A stretch of 64,000 nt of DNA, taken from positions 1 to 64,000 of the forward strand of contig MU623355.1 of the NCBI GenBank assembly GCA_025201765.1, in the 5' to 3' direction. The number at the start of each line of letters is the position of its first letter. Within the stretch, counting starts at the first letter, position 1. Below are positions 46,104 to 57,444 of the stretch, in pieces. The DNA is from Daldinia sp. FL1419 (Eukaryota > Ascomycota > Sordariomycetes > Xylariales > Hypoxylaceae). Position numbers and translations under genes: made by a program. The notes below the pieces were generated by a model that worked only from the letters and a program-made list of their open reading frames with translations, had not been told where the DNA came from and searched no databases.

Positions 46104-46846
46104 TAGGCCTACGAGGAGAGAATCACGGAGGGATAAGTTGATAAATACTTGATGACGGAGATAAATCGCCGCCTAACAACCCACAGCTAAAGAGCCGGTT
46201 CGCGACACATGCATAGCTCGTGAATAGACGAATCTACGGGAATGCCCCAATAAACAGGATGTACGATTGCTATAATATCATGTACCGGTTACAGCATGCC
46301 GTCGACATAAAATCATCCCAGACCAGTTTGACGTGGGAATTAGACTGACTACCACCTTAAGCACATTCCGAAAACGCGATCAGCGAGCGCGCAAAATGTC
46401 TGGGGAAGCGGTGGTATAGAACAGTCACGGCGAAGTACGGGTTTAGAAGAGGGTAAAGGATACACGCCCCTTTTGCGTAGGAAAACCATGAAGGTACTTC
46501 ATAGAGGCGATTCATAAATCCGTATCGTCGAAAGAGGCGCTCAACCCAACGATCGTGGAGTATAAAGCGTGACCCGTCTACACCAGACTTGAGTGCTACG
46601 AGGATAGATCCCATCGTATCCTGAATCCACCACCGTAACCCCGTAACTCCTGCAACTTTGTTACAATATTTAGATCCTTTCGGCTCGTTAAGATATATCT
46701 TTTCCCATCAATGTACCAGAGTAGTTAGATGTAGAGTAGCTAGCTATTACATATATCTCCATACTAGATAGGCATCGGTTTTATCCAAGAGAAAGACCCT
46801 AAATATTTTGAGATGAATTTCTTTTTATTTTACAGCGTAATTACAC
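46104..46846. other. Convergent intergenic region
   Basis: 3' flanks of npr2 and the mitochondrial TyrRS gene. A minus-strand open frame (46357-46614) has no recognisable domain and is not called as a gene. Confidence 0.55.
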
Positions 46847-48976
46847 TTATTCTACAAGGTAACGATTTATATACACTCCTTCATCAGTCCTAGGCTTCCC
46901 TTTATCAGCCTTGGACACTCTTCGACCCCCCCTGGGCCAAGCTTCTTTCCTCGAACTAGCTTTTTGCTTACGTTCGCCTACCTTCTTTGCCTTCTCGACT
47001 TCGCTAACGTCATGCCGGTCCATCTCCTGGCGGGCTCTTTCTAGCACCTCGTCAATCGCCTTCGTCTTCTGTATGGAGGAGCTCGGTCCCGTGGAGGGAA
47101 CATATCTGAATGCTTCCTTGAGAATCTGCCTTGCCCGGTTGTTGTCGACACTCAGCTGCTCTGGTAGGACGCCATTAAGTATATCCTTGTCCCGGTATAT
47201 TTTTGTCGCTCCGTCAAGTAACTTCTTTCTCATCTCAGGATCCTTTATGGGAAGGTTTTCATCTTGAGCCGCCTTTTTCAACGCGTCTCTAAGGAGTCGC
47301 ACTCGGCCCGTACCAGGTTCACCCGGGTACATAGCACCGCTGGCCGCCCATTCCTTGTCACTAACCATCTGAATTACACGGATGAAGTGCTTACCCCGTC
47401 GCAGGATCAGGAGCTTGTTGTCGATTAAGAAGTTTTTGGTATCCTGGGGAAACCAGTTCTTGACCGGTGTGAAGGTCAGTTCAGCGTAATCCATACCTTT
47501 ATTCTGAGCTGCGGGCTGACCAGGGGAGCCTCCGACATAGGCACCCTGGTGCTGCGTTAGACGGTTACCATCGCTGACACTGTCTGCGAGACCGGAAGCA
47601 AATAAAATGCGACTTATCGACTTTCCAAGGATCAACGACTCGGGGAGTTTGACATCGACTTTGAAACTCGAGGCCAAATTTGCCGTCGGTGTTTCCTTTG
47701 AGGGATATGAGGAAGTCTCAGTAGCACCCTTGGAAAATAGGCCTCTATGTCGGTTCTGCACATCTGTGGCCTCCTTTGCTCCATAAATGAGTGCAACTAC
47801 TTCGTACGCAAGTGTATGTTGGGCGTGGCGCTTGGAAGGATCTTGATTATGCAACTCCATAATCTTACTGATTTCCTCTAACGGGAGAAAAGTAAAGAGC
47901 TTGAGTAGTCCTTCAACATCCGCATCAGGTCGTCGTATAAAGTAGCCGTATAGGTCGAACGTGCTCGTCATGAATTGGTCCAGCCAGACCGCATTTCCCG
48001 CGCTTTTTCCAAATTTGACGCCGGAAGAGTCCGTAAGAAGGGGTACCGTGAACCCGACAATCGAATGAAGAAAGTCATCAGGTATTTTTTCAGCCGGATT
48101 AGGTTCGGTATCCCGGACACATTTGACGCAATCAATCCCGGAGACGATGTTCCCATATTGATCAGACCCGCCTATTTGCATCTGAACACCTAGCTTGTTA
48201 AACAAATGCCACCAATCCCAACCTTGCATTAAGGGGTAGACGAATTCATCCAAGGACATGCCGTCCCCCTTTTCCATCTTGCGCTTGACGGTGTCGCGCG
48301 AGAGCATAGGTCCTAACCGCATTCCCTTGAACAAGCGAGCTACAACCTCGATGAAAGTGGCACTGTTGTACCACATGCTGTTATTTAGTAGCGCCCGACT
48401 CCATATCCTGGGTTGTTTCTTATAGCCAAAACGTTCTCCTTGGGTCTCGACGTTAGCCCATATACGTTTTAACTGGTAATGCATCTTTGTGATATTCATA
48501 GCTATATCGGCCCTGGACAAGGGATCGCGGGTCAGTAAACGACCAGTAGGATCGCCGACCTTGACTGTTGCGCCCCCAACCACGGTAACAGCCCGGTAGC
48601 CGTATAAGTACATCCAGAAGAGGGGCATTAGGGGCAACAGGTGGCCGACGTGAAGTGAGGGGGCAGTAGGATCGATTCCGACGTAGGCGCCTATCCTTTT
48701 CAGTCTCATAAGCTCCCTAATCTGATCGTCGGTACCAGCTATATCTTTAACATATCCGCGCTCTTTGAAAATATCCCATAGATGCGATGCTTTTCCTTCC
48801 TTTATCAATACGGCTTGCTCGTCCCACATATCCTTTGCCTCCTGCTTTTTCTCGAGAAATGTCGTGGAAATGAATCTAGTTTGTTGTCGTCTCGTGGCCA
48901 ATGATTTGAGAAGACATCTTCGACAGAGGCTCGAGGGCGAGCCGCGTACGGCGGGGAACACGGCGCTGGACAACAT
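46847..48976 (-). CDS. cyt-18: Mitochondrial tyrosyl-tRNA synthetase (CYT-18 type)
   Basis: A single exon of 709 aa. The N-terminal 40 residues are Arg/Ser-rich without acidic residues, as in a mitochondrial presequence. Class I signature HVGHL lies at about 109-113, the tyrosine/ATP site QIGGSDQYGN at about 267-276 and the KMSKS equivalent KFGKS at about 321-325. The C-terminal third holds an S4-like RNA-binding region (LLILRRGKHFIRVIQM) and a basic tail. In Neurospora and relatives this enzyme also folds mitochondrial group I introns through an N-terminal extension; the segment before the Rossmann fold (about 45-95) is present here. It is about 40 residues longer than the 669-aa Neurospora protein. 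It diverges from sdh4, another mitochondrial gene. Confidence 0.95.
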   Translation of the reverse strand: MLSSAVFPAVRGSPSSLCRRCLLKSLATRRQQTRFISTTFLEKKQEAKDMWDEQAVLIKEGKASHLWDIFKERGYVKDIAGTDDQIRELMRLKRIGAYVGIDPTAPSLHVGHLLPLMPLFWMYLYGYRAVTVVGGATVKVGDPTGRLLTRDPLSRADIAMNITKMHYQLKRIWANVETQGERFGYKKQPRIWSRALLNNSMWYNSATFIEVVARLFKGMRLGPMLSRDTVKRKMEKGDGMSLDEFVYPLMQGWDWWHLFNKLGVQMQIGGSDQYGNIVSGIDCVKCVRDTEPNPAEKIPDDFLHSIVGFTVPLLTDSSGVKFGKSAGNAVWLDQFMTSTFDLYGYFIRRPDADVEGLLKLFTFLPLEEISKIMELHNQDPSKRHAQHTLAYEVVALIYGAKEATDVQNRHRGLFSKGATETSSYPSKETPTANLASSFKVDVKLPESLILGKSISRILFASGLADSVSDGNRLTQHQGAYVGGSPGQPAAQNKGMDYAELTFTPVKNWFPQDTKNFLIDNKLLILRRGKHFIRVIQMVSDKEWAASGAMYPGEPGTGRVRLLRDALKKAAQDENLPIKDPEMRKKLLDGATKIYRDKDILNGVLPEQLSVDNNRARQILKEAFRYVPSTGPSSSIQKTKAIDEVLERARQEMDRHDVSEVEKAKKVGERKQKASSRKEAWPRGGRRVSKADKGKPRTDEGVYINRYLVE

Positions 48977-49663
48977 GTTCCTTTAGGATGGCGATCCTGG
49001 GACTGGGATAGCGCAGCGCAGAATATCGATCGGAATAGTGAGGGTTGAAGATTATATTGGGGTACAAGGGATGTCCCCACGATTCTAAATGATAATATGC
49101 ATATGACAGACGTTTAAGTAGTAAGAGGTCCCGTACATAGGGACTTTATTTGACTCTGAACAAGGGAATATATAAAGTCCAGGTGACAAGTGCACATTAT
49201 AAAAGTCTACGTTGCACATGTAAAATCTACAAAATTCAAAGCTTCAAAAGTTTATAGTGGGACGGAGCAGAATTATGTGCATATTCCTTATCGATTATCT
49301 ATCGACTGACATCGGTACGTAGTACCTCTTAGGTAGTAGATACTATGTACATGTATCTAGATACCCCCACCGTCGCTGCTGCCGTAGGTCGTTGGCCATC
49401 CCACATCCCTACGTGTGTTATGTAATTCGTATCCAGGCTTTTCCCGGGCAAAGTCGACCAATCAAAAGCAACCTATTTCGTTCGGTCCTCGGCAATGAAC
49501 CTTGTGGGAAATTCGCATTCCTTTGATTCCAACGCATCATCGTCGACCTCAATAATTCCCACTCTTACCCTTTTAAACCACTACCTTCCTCTCTTCTTCG
49601 AACCCTCGATTACGTTATCAGGGAATTAAGAATTGAGTGAGCGAAAGCAGTTAATTCTTCTCA
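48977..49663. other. Divergent promoter region, mitochondrial TyrRS / sdh4
   Basis: 687 bp between two nuclear genes for mitochondrial proteins. A CCAATC sequence (about 49457-49465) lies about 200 bp upstream of sdh4 and could serve a CCAAT-binding factor; this is inference from one match. Confidence 0.5.
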
Positions 49664-50428
49664 ATGGCTTCCCTCGCTCGCCCCATGCTGCTTCGGCAGA
49701 CTGCTTTAGCCGCCTCCACCAGACGAGCTGCAACCGCCACATTTTCGAGACAGCAGCTATTCCGATCGACGGTTACCAAGGACGCTGCGCGCGTCGCGGC
49801 TTTCCACGCTTCTAGCAGGAGGAGTCTCCTGCCGCCGGGACCTCGTACGTTATTACCACTCGCATTGCGATCTTGGCCATGTCAACATTCACTTACTAAC
49901 ACGATGCGCTTTTAGAGGTCGTCAAGGGAACCGGTATGCGATTCTTTGTTCCCCCGTTACCAATCGAATCCTTTCGATGCCTATTTCACCCATAAGAGCG
50001 ATATTAGGATGGGGAAATACGAAAAGCGAAGATAAATATATAAGAATTAGCGCTAACCCCCCGAGACAGTCAACGACCCAGCACCCATCCCCGAGACCAG
50101 CCCCTCTCACGGCTCGTACCACTGGACCTTCGAGCGTCTCGTCGCCGTCGGAATCATCCCTCTTACAATCGCGCCATTCGCTGGCGGTTCGCTAAATCCT
50201 GGTCTCGATGCCATTCTTTGCTCTCTATTGCTCGTCCACAGCCATCTTGGTTTCCAGTCCGTCCTTATCGACTACATTCCTAACAGCCGTTACCCCAAAT
50301 CCCGCAAGGCCGCTATGTGGCTCCTAAACGCCGCCACCGCTCTCGTCGGTGTCGGCCTATACGAATTCGAGACCAACGACGTCGGTCTAACCGAAGCCGT
50401 CAAGAGAGTCTGGAAGGCACAAGCTTAA
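49664..50428 (+). CDS. sdh4: Succinate dehydrogenase membrane anchor subunit (CybS, complex II)
   Basis: It anchors the complex II catalytic dimer in the inner mitochondrial membrane and helps bind heme b and ubiquinone. Exons are 49664-49844, 49916-49933 and 50070-50428; the middle exon is only 18 nt. The introns are 71 bp (GTACGT...CTTTTAG, ACTAAC branch) and 136 bp (GTATGC...GAGACAG, GCTAAC branch). The product is 185 aa. The first 55 residues form an Arg/Ala/Ser presequence ending near FHASSRRSLLPPGP. Family blocks are GSYHWTFERLVAVGIIPLTI (quinone-site helix), the heme-ligand region LLLVHSHLGFQSVLIDYIP and WLLNAATALVGVGLYEFETN. Skipping the microexon (QVVKGT) keeps the frame but removes six residues from the processed N-terminus. 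Confidence 0.92.
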
Positions 50429-51089
50429 ACGGAAACTTGGGGGAAAGGGGAACGAACCAGAAATCGCCTCGGCAGATGGAGTCGGAGCGAGTGTTGCATG
50501 AGCGACGAAAGTACGAAGACGAAGAAGTATTGCTTAAGAGGCGAGAGAGAAGGAAGAAGTAGAATTGCTTGAAACAACGTGGCTTACCGCCACGGATTCC
50601 GACGTATTGGATCGAGCTTCTTTATTGGGACATTTGGGCTCGGAATACGGCATTGATAGCTACCAAATTTGCTCGTCCGTGTATCCAGGAACACTAGTAC
50701 ATAGAAGTATTCTTCACCTACGCACATATCGCCTAGTAACGAGCATTATCTATCGTATATAAGATATCCTGCAAGAATATACCTTCCAGCCAAATATAGA
50801 CGGTAAATACTCGAAATCTAGAAATATGGTCTATGAGAAGTCATAGTCCAAAAGCCGATGGCATACCTAAGGTAAATTTTAGATTTTAACAAACCGTTTA
50901 TCGCTTCGGCCATGCCACATTCACCAAAAGAGCAAGACTCGACTCTCATCAAGCCTTCACGCTTAGACATTATCTACTCGGAGTCAACGAGTACACAAAC
51001 ATACCCCTCTAGTAAACGTAGGATTATCCTAACTCTCCTTTCTATCTTTTCCTCTTCCCTTCTTTCCTTAACCCTCTACCCATCTTCTC
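50429..51089. other. Convergent intergenic region
   Basis: 3' flanks of sdh4 and vps53. No gene is recognised; short frames at 50565-50762 and 50912-51202 lack any domain. Confidence 0.55.
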
Positions 51090-53836
51090 TCACCGTCCCC
51101 CCTGGTTCTCATCCACACTACCGTCCCTCTTCCCAAACCGAGCACCCAGGCCGCCTATATCCCTACGGAAGAACTTGCCAAAGTTCTTTAGGTTCTCGTT
51201 GATACTAGCCGCGTTATTCTGCGCTGACCCGTTACCACCGTTACCACTTCCGGCCTGTCCCTGCTCGGCGGGCGTGCCCATTCGCTCGACGCCGTCGCGA
51301 GCTGCGTTTAATAGTTTTTCTCCGAGTGATGCTGCGTCGAAGCGTGAAGCGGCACCCTGTGCTGCTGTTGACAGAGCCGCTCCGGATCCTGAGGTCAGAC
51401 GGTCGATACCTAACCCTATATTAACACTGCCTCCGCTTGTACCCGCCCCGCTGCCTCCGAAGCCGGGCGCGTTCATAAGCGGCGTTAATAACGGGCTTTG
51501 CGCTACCAGTTTACTTCCGGCGCTATTAGCGGGACTATCGCGGTGGATAGCGAACAGCTCGATCAAGTGTGCCTGCTCCTGCTTGCGAATACCCTTGAGG
51601 TCAAGGATCTTCCGGAAGTTGGTATCGGAGCGATCGGCCACATGGATCAAGTACGCCTGCACGAGCCCTTCCGGCGGGCTCGGGCGCACCTGGAGGGTCT
51701 TGAGGAGCGGGTCGATGCGCGTCATCGTCGCATTGACACGCTTAACGAAGCCTGGCGGCGGCACGTGCGGCGTCTGCGACGGGTTGTGGTACGAGAGCAG
51801 ATTCTCCAAAGCTTTAGTAAGGACGTACTTATCCAGTAACATCTGTTCGGCACCAACTTCGGATATGGGCTTGCACTGGACGATGGTTTGGATGTACGAG
51901 CTCGCTAGGTGTTCTACTAGCTTATCGGCAAACGCGCGCGCGTACTGCTGCTTAACCACAACAGCTAGGATCTCCTCCGCCTTCGCATTGATGTGGCTAA
52001 CCAGTTCACCCACGTATGAGCTCTGGTCCCCGACGCTTTCCATCTTGCTCCAGTTCGTATTCTTCATTTCACGCCAGGCGCCGTCGCAATCCGCCTCAAC
52101 TTTATTAACGAGGGCAATAACCGCGGCGCTAGCAACTCCCAAAAATGCGTCGGCTTGCGACGATAGATCCACCTTCGGCACAAGATCGTGATCTATACGC
52201 TTCTTGATATTTTCCTCAAGCTGTCCCGTATTGGCATGCCAAAAATCCGCGGTATTTAGAACAAGGATGATGTCGTGAAGAGATGCTCCCGCCTGTCCTG
52301 ACCTCTGTAAGATCGTAAGCAATACCTGCTGTGCGTACTCGTCGAGATATTTAGCCAATGTCTTGGCTAAGTCTAATAATCGTTCGCTCGTCGAAAGCTT
52401 AGCGCATTGCGATAGTGTGAGCTTGTAGAAATGGAAAAGTTCGATGGCAGAGCTGATGACAGCTTGTGGTGAAAATTCTTCGTCGGCTGGTAATAGGGGT
52501 TGGGTTTTATATTTAGGGATCATAGCTGCCAATGCCTTGTCTTGGGATTCTACCCATAGACTTAGGTAAGGTTCGAAGGCGACGGATATTGACCCGTTGA
52601 AGCTTTGCGTTCTTTCATCCGCAGAGCTCAGCGTATCGATACTTGCTCGTGGCTCATTCGAAAACCTTCGTTCCAGGGTCTGTTCAAAGTCCATCGTCTC
52701 TTGCAGACAACTCAGAAGAAGATTAACGTCGATCTTGGCACCGTCTACCCTCCTCATACTCTTTTCCAAGATGCCCTTGTAATCATCTCTCGTGCCGTCG
52801 CAAAAAGCCATGGCCAGGGTCTCGCCAACTCTCCAGTGAGGTGGGAATATGCCAGCATGTTCCTCCTCGTAACTCTTGACCATCCTCTTAAACCAGGCGT
52901 ATCGTCTTCCAATATTATCCAAGCTTCCAGCTTCGTCATTACCCCTAAAGACCTGGCGATATTCTCGTAACTCGGTGTTCACGTACCACGTTACCAATCT
53001 AGCTCTCGCGCTATCACCAAGCGCATCCATGACCCCGCAGGCCTCGACCAGCGTAGCCTTCCTAGATCCGACCTCTCCCTTGGCGAACGCTATTTCAAAG
53101 TCCTCGCATACTTGCTCGAGCAGCTCCCTTTGTAATTCGCCCACACCTCGACTAAGCGTAGCGATCTGGTCTATGCTCCGGTAGCTGTTGAAGTGACGCA
53201 TAAGTTGCAGTACCGCCTGTAGAAGGCTCGCGCATTCTCTATATTGTCTTGTTTTCGCCAGCCCCCTAAGCTGCTCATAAGCTGTCGTCAACATCTGCAG
53301 CCGCTTGAGGGCTGTCATGGACAGGGTCAAGTTCCGCTTCGTGCCATCGAGTCGCTTGATATCAGCAGTCATAGAAGTGATATTCTGTTCGGTCTGTATA
53401 GCGCGAGAGCGCACTGTCTCGATCTTCTTGAAAAGTCCAGCGAGTTCGGCCTGGGCGGATTGCATACGTTCGAGGGACGAGTTCGGCCCGTAAGCCTGGG
53501 CCGTCTGGAGGCTCGATATTTCGGCGGAGAGGTCATTGTGGTGAGACTGGAGAGTTGACGATACACGAGTTATGGAAGATACGGTAGAAGGATGAGAAAA
53601 TAGTAGGTTGAGATGTTGGATTGGATCATAGTCGGCTAGTCTTGTGTGTTAGCTAGTCAGCAAGCCCCTTTCTCGTATATCTATATCCAAGTTGTCCAAA
53701 CGTCTAATAAATGAAGGGACCTTGTGTATACCTAAACGTTTGGGAAAAATAGAAGATAAAAAAATAAAAATAAAAATAAAAATAAAGGAAACTAACCTGC
53801 GTCTAAGGACGGCGGCCCAGATGTGATGCCGTTCAT
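51090..53836 (-). CDS. vps53: Vps53, GARP tethering complex subunit
   Basis: Vps53 with Vps51, Vps52 and Vps54 tethers endosome-derived vesicles at the trans-Golgi. Exons are 53836-53797 and 53635-51090, with a 161-bp intron (donor GTTAGT, acceptor ACTAG) containing an (AAAAAT)n tract. The product is 861 aa. Exon 1 encodes MNGITSGPPSLDA; exon 2 opens with ADYDPIQHLNLLFSHPST, the conserved N-terminal block, followed by coiled coil (ERMQSAQAELAGLFKKIETV, TADIKRLDGTKRNLTLSMTA). LQMLTTAYEQLRGLAKTRQY is a signature of Vps53. A long helical C-terminal domain and a Gly/Ala/Asn-rich disordered tail (about 770-861) follow. A frame starting at Met 53465 alone would lose the first 70 residues. Convergent with sdh4. 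Confidence 0.93.
53756..53786. repeat. (AAAAAT)n simple repeat in vps53 intron 1
   Basis: About five AAAAAT units lie inside the first intron of vps53. Confidence 0.85.
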
Positions 53837-54479
53837 CTTCGGCGGCGAAACACAATTTTATTACGTCGCATTGGGTAATACGTGGTAATTTTAGAGTACG
53901 AAATATTCCACAAAGTCTCAACCTAGATATTGTTGTATAAAGCTTAAACGGAGACAGCTGAGACGATGACGCCGCTAAAGCATAAAGAGGTACTGCATTA
54001 TTAGTTAAACCTAGATCCAATGCGTAGGTAGTTATAACAGGTACCTACGTATAATAATCACGTGTCATTTAATTTTTATCGATAAAGTCTCTCCTTCACC
54101 TTTGCTTATTTGGCTCACCTTAGTTCACCTTCCCCACTCTGCACACACGGGAAGATCCGGACAAATAAGAGGTCAACGTACTATAACTTCACTTACTCTT
54201 TTCGGAAAGGCGCCTAATACTAGGTTCCCTTCACCGAAGGTCCACGGGATTCGAGTCCGTTAGTTTTGTTTTTTTTCTTCCTTCTGGATACCTTTTAACC
54301 TTGGTTCAGTACATGTAAGTGATGGGTATTTCAAGTCAAATAAGTACTAGATTCGTCCTGTCAAAAGTACCTAATTTTTCAAATTCTTTCATAACCTATC
54401 AAATCTCGACCTCTCCCCAACAGAACAAGAGGGCACCCCTGCGGGGCACCACAATAGCCCGACTTTAGGAAAAAATTAT
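53837..54479. other. Upstream flank of vps53
   Basis: No gene is recognised. A TTCGAGTCC box with plausible T-arm pairing (about 54244-54264) precedes a T-rich run, but no matching tRNA body is found. Confidence 0.5.
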
Positions 54480-56830
54480 ATGCGCTTATAAAATACGTAC
54501 TATATTGATCCAGGGTAGTGTGATTATGTAACTGAAGCTACCCTATTAGCCTTCATAGAGCCAAACGTTCCAAGGCCTCCACAGCTCTTTTGGACATAAA
54601 TAGGCCCTCGAGAGTTATCTTTCTTATCTGATTAGTTTAAGCAGATCATGGTCCTTCAAGAGTATTTTCTATAGAGCTTTCGTACGAATATATATAGCTT
54701 TAGTCCCTTTCTTGAAGATATCTTCCTATAGTGCGCTACCATTGGCAAGCAGTCATATATATTTGGTTCTCTTACCCGATCGTTTTATTACCTTCCTTAG
54801 GATATAGTCACCTTGCATCCTTTATATTTATATAGCTTCTGGCCTGTTATGGGTTAGTTGAAGTGCAGGGGATATTTTGTAAGAGCTATTAGAGTTTCTG
54901 TTCAATATATTTTATATTGAATTGGGGTAGTGTGATTACGTAATTGAAGCTACTCTGCAAGACCTTATTAACCTCTATAGAACCAACCCTTGTAAGGTCT
55001 TTACAGGCTTTTTCTAAACAAAAATAGGCCTTCAAGAGTTGTTTTCTTGTCTGATCAGATCAAGTTCTTAAGCATAGAATTATGAGTTTTATTGTAGAGT
55101 TTCGTATGATAATATAAGCCTTTCTTACTTCGTGTTAAATATAACCTCTTTGAGAGCGCGATACCATTGCCAGCAGTCACTTCTATTAGTTATTTTATTT
55201 GATCACTTTAATACCTTTTTTAGGATATAATTTATGATGGGGTAGTTGAAATGCAGGGCAGGGTATATCCTGTAGGAGTTATATATAGGTAGGCCCCCAA
55301 GAGTTGATTCTTGTCTGATCAAGCCAAGCTTTTCAGTATCATTAGTGTTTCTCATAGCTTCTTGCGATAGTTCATGATTTCTCTCTCTTGTTGAATATAT
55401 CGTCTATTCTACCTCTCAAGCACCAGCTACCCTTATTAACAATCACTTCTATTAGCCTTTTATTTGATCACTTTAATACCTTTTTCAGGATATAGTTTGT
55501 AATGGGGTAACTGAAATGCAGGGCATATCCTGCAGGTGCTATTAGAACCTATTAGCTTTTAAAGAACAACCCCTTCTAAGGTCTCTATAAGCTTTTTCTG
55601 GATATATATAGGCCCTCAAGAGTTGATTCTTGTCTGATCAGGTCAAGTTCTCATATATCAGGTTCTTAACAACTTGATAAGTTATTTTATAGTTTCTTGC
55701 AATAATATACACCTCCTTTGCCTATAACCTCTTGAGCGCCAACTACTATTATTAGCAGTCACTCCTACTAGTTCTTTTATTTGATCGCTTTAATAGCTCC
55801 CTTAGGATAGAATTACCTTATATTTTTTATTTCGATTATACCTTTTGGTTTCTTGCAGGAGCTATTAGAGTATTAACCCTGAATTGGAGCTCTTGTTCAA
55901 TATGTGGGCTCTCAAGAGTTATCTTTCTTGTCTGATCAGGTCAAGTTCTTGAATATCAACTTATTCAGCTTTTCTTATAGCTTCTTACGATAGTTTATGA
56001 CCTTGTCTCCAGTTGAATGTATCATCTTTTCTATCCCCCGAGCGCCAGCTACCATTGCAAGCAGTTACTTCTATTGGCCTTTTATTTGATCACTTTACTA
56101 CCTTCTTCAAGGCATAATCACCTTATATCTAGCTATTAGAGCTCCTGTTCAATTAGAGCTCTTGTTCAATAGTATGAACCTTGAATTAGAGCGTATATTC
56201 AATATAGTAGGCCTTTAAGAGTTGTTTTCTTGTCTGATCGGATCAAGCTCTTTAAGACTCACATTTCATATAGCTTCTTACAATAATATACAACTCTCTT
56301 ATCTTTAATTAAATATATCATCTTAAATGCTACCTACCATTGCCAACAATCACCTCTAATAGCCCTTCCATTTGATCACTTTAATACCTTCTTCAGGATA
56401 TAATCACCTTACATCTTTTATTTTATTTATACCTGTTGATTTATTATGGGGTAGTTGAAGTGCAAGGCACCTCCTGGCAGGAGGCTCCTGCAGGAGCTAT
56501 TAGAGCCCCTATTCTATTACAGCTCCTGTTCAATAGTATTAACGCCGAATTGGAGCTCCTATCCAATATATAAGCCCCTAGGTATTGATTTTTATCTGAT
56601 CAGGTCAAGTTCTTAAGCATTATCAATTTATTCAGCTTTTCTTATAATTTCTTACGATAATTTATGACCTTTTCTCTAATTAAATATATCATCCATTCTA
56701 TCTCTTAAGTATTAATAATCACCTCTATTAATCAGCCTTTTATTTGATCACTTGAATACCTTCTTCAGGATATAATGACCTTGCATCTAACTATTATAGC
56801 TCCTATTCAATTAGAGCTCCTATTCAATAC
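54480..56830. repeat. Degenerate tandem array, about 300-400 bp unit, about seven copies
   Basis: The same block order recurs: a TTCTTGTCTGATCAGGTCAAGTTC-like segment, a CTTCTTACGATA(G/A)TTTATGACC-like segment, ACCATTGC.A.CAGTCACTTC, TATTTGATCACTTTAATACC and CTTCAGGATATAATCACCTT. The TCTGATC landmark lies near 54629, 55041, 55314, 55634, 55931, 56234 and 56597. Spacings are 273-416 bp, so the units have accumulated indels. A GGGTAGTGTGATTA.GTAA.TGAAGCTAC block marks the first two copies. No open frame spans a unit. It could be an old satellite or a tandem expansion of a transposon terminal repeat. Confidence 0.75.
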
Positions 56831-56911
56831 CCTGGTTGAACGATTTCTAAAAGATACGTATTTTCTCAAAATTCTCGAAGTGGGGACTTCGTCCGACCAG
56901 CCTCCGACCCA

Positions 56912-57280
56912 CTAAATTTGTGGATGCACCCAATAAAAATGCTCTATTGCGTGCACGGGCAACCTTCCTCTTTGAGAATCGTTCAAGGCCAGCACAATAT
57001 CCCTCCTAAAGTCGGGCATTCGTCCCAAATCCCCCTTAAACGCATCCATCGTACGATCCTCCTTTATGCCTCCATCTATCCACGTCGATCTTGTAACTTC
57101 AAGTGTAACTTCAAGAAAGCGCTTCTGGTATCTTTGGTATTTCTGGCATCTGTAGCATAAATCCTGCCTTCCATCCTCGTCAAGATCTGGTAAATGGGCG
57201 TGTATAAGGTATGGTATAATGATATCACCAGGTTGAAAATGCAGAAGACCATCTTTGTATCTCTTTAAAAATAACTCCAA
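56912..57280 (-). CDS. Possible last exon of an uncharacterised gene, or a gene fragment
   Basis: A 122-codon open frame on the minus strand lacks an ATG at its 5' end; it opens just after an AG that could serve as a splice acceptor (about 57281-57282). The translation looks genuine: LPDLDEDGRQDLCYRCQKYQ with a Cys pair, DFRRDIVLALNDSQRGRLPV and the ending HAIEHFYWVHPQI. I could not find an upstream exon in the 160 bp before the chitinase-like gene's stop (57445), so it may be a truncated relic at the edge of the tandem array. No function is assigned. Confidence 0.4.
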   Translation of the reverse strand: MELFLKRYKDGLLHFQPGDIIIPYLIHAHLPDLDEDGRQDLCYRCQKYQRYQKRFLEVTLEVTRSTWIDGGIKEDRTMDAFKGDLGRMPDFRRDIVLALNDSQRGRLPVHAIEHFYWVHPQI

Positions 57281-57444
57281 CTCTCAGGTGATGCAGTTCA
57301 AGCACAATATGCCGTCCTCAGCAAACCAAAACATAATGCATCCACCCTACGGATAGGGATTTAACGCCGTGAAAATGCAAACGGTCATACCGACCACCTC
57401 AACTCCGTTCACCAGATGTACTAGAAGTCCAAATGTCGTATCGT

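Noticed and set aside
46357..46614. 85-codon minus-strand open frame between npr2 and the mitochondrial TyrRS gene
   Set aside because: No domain or splice partner; it lies in a convergent 3' flank.
53649..54020. 123-codon minus-strand open frame upstream of vps53
   Set aside because: It overlaps vps53 exon 1 and intron 1 in another frame and contains the A-rich intron repeat; the two-exon vps53 model explains the region better.
54230..54275. TTCGAGTCC box with a pairing T-arm and a following T run, suggestive of a tRNA gene
   Set aside because: No D-arm, anticodon arm or acceptor stem of suitable length can be matched upstream on the same strand.
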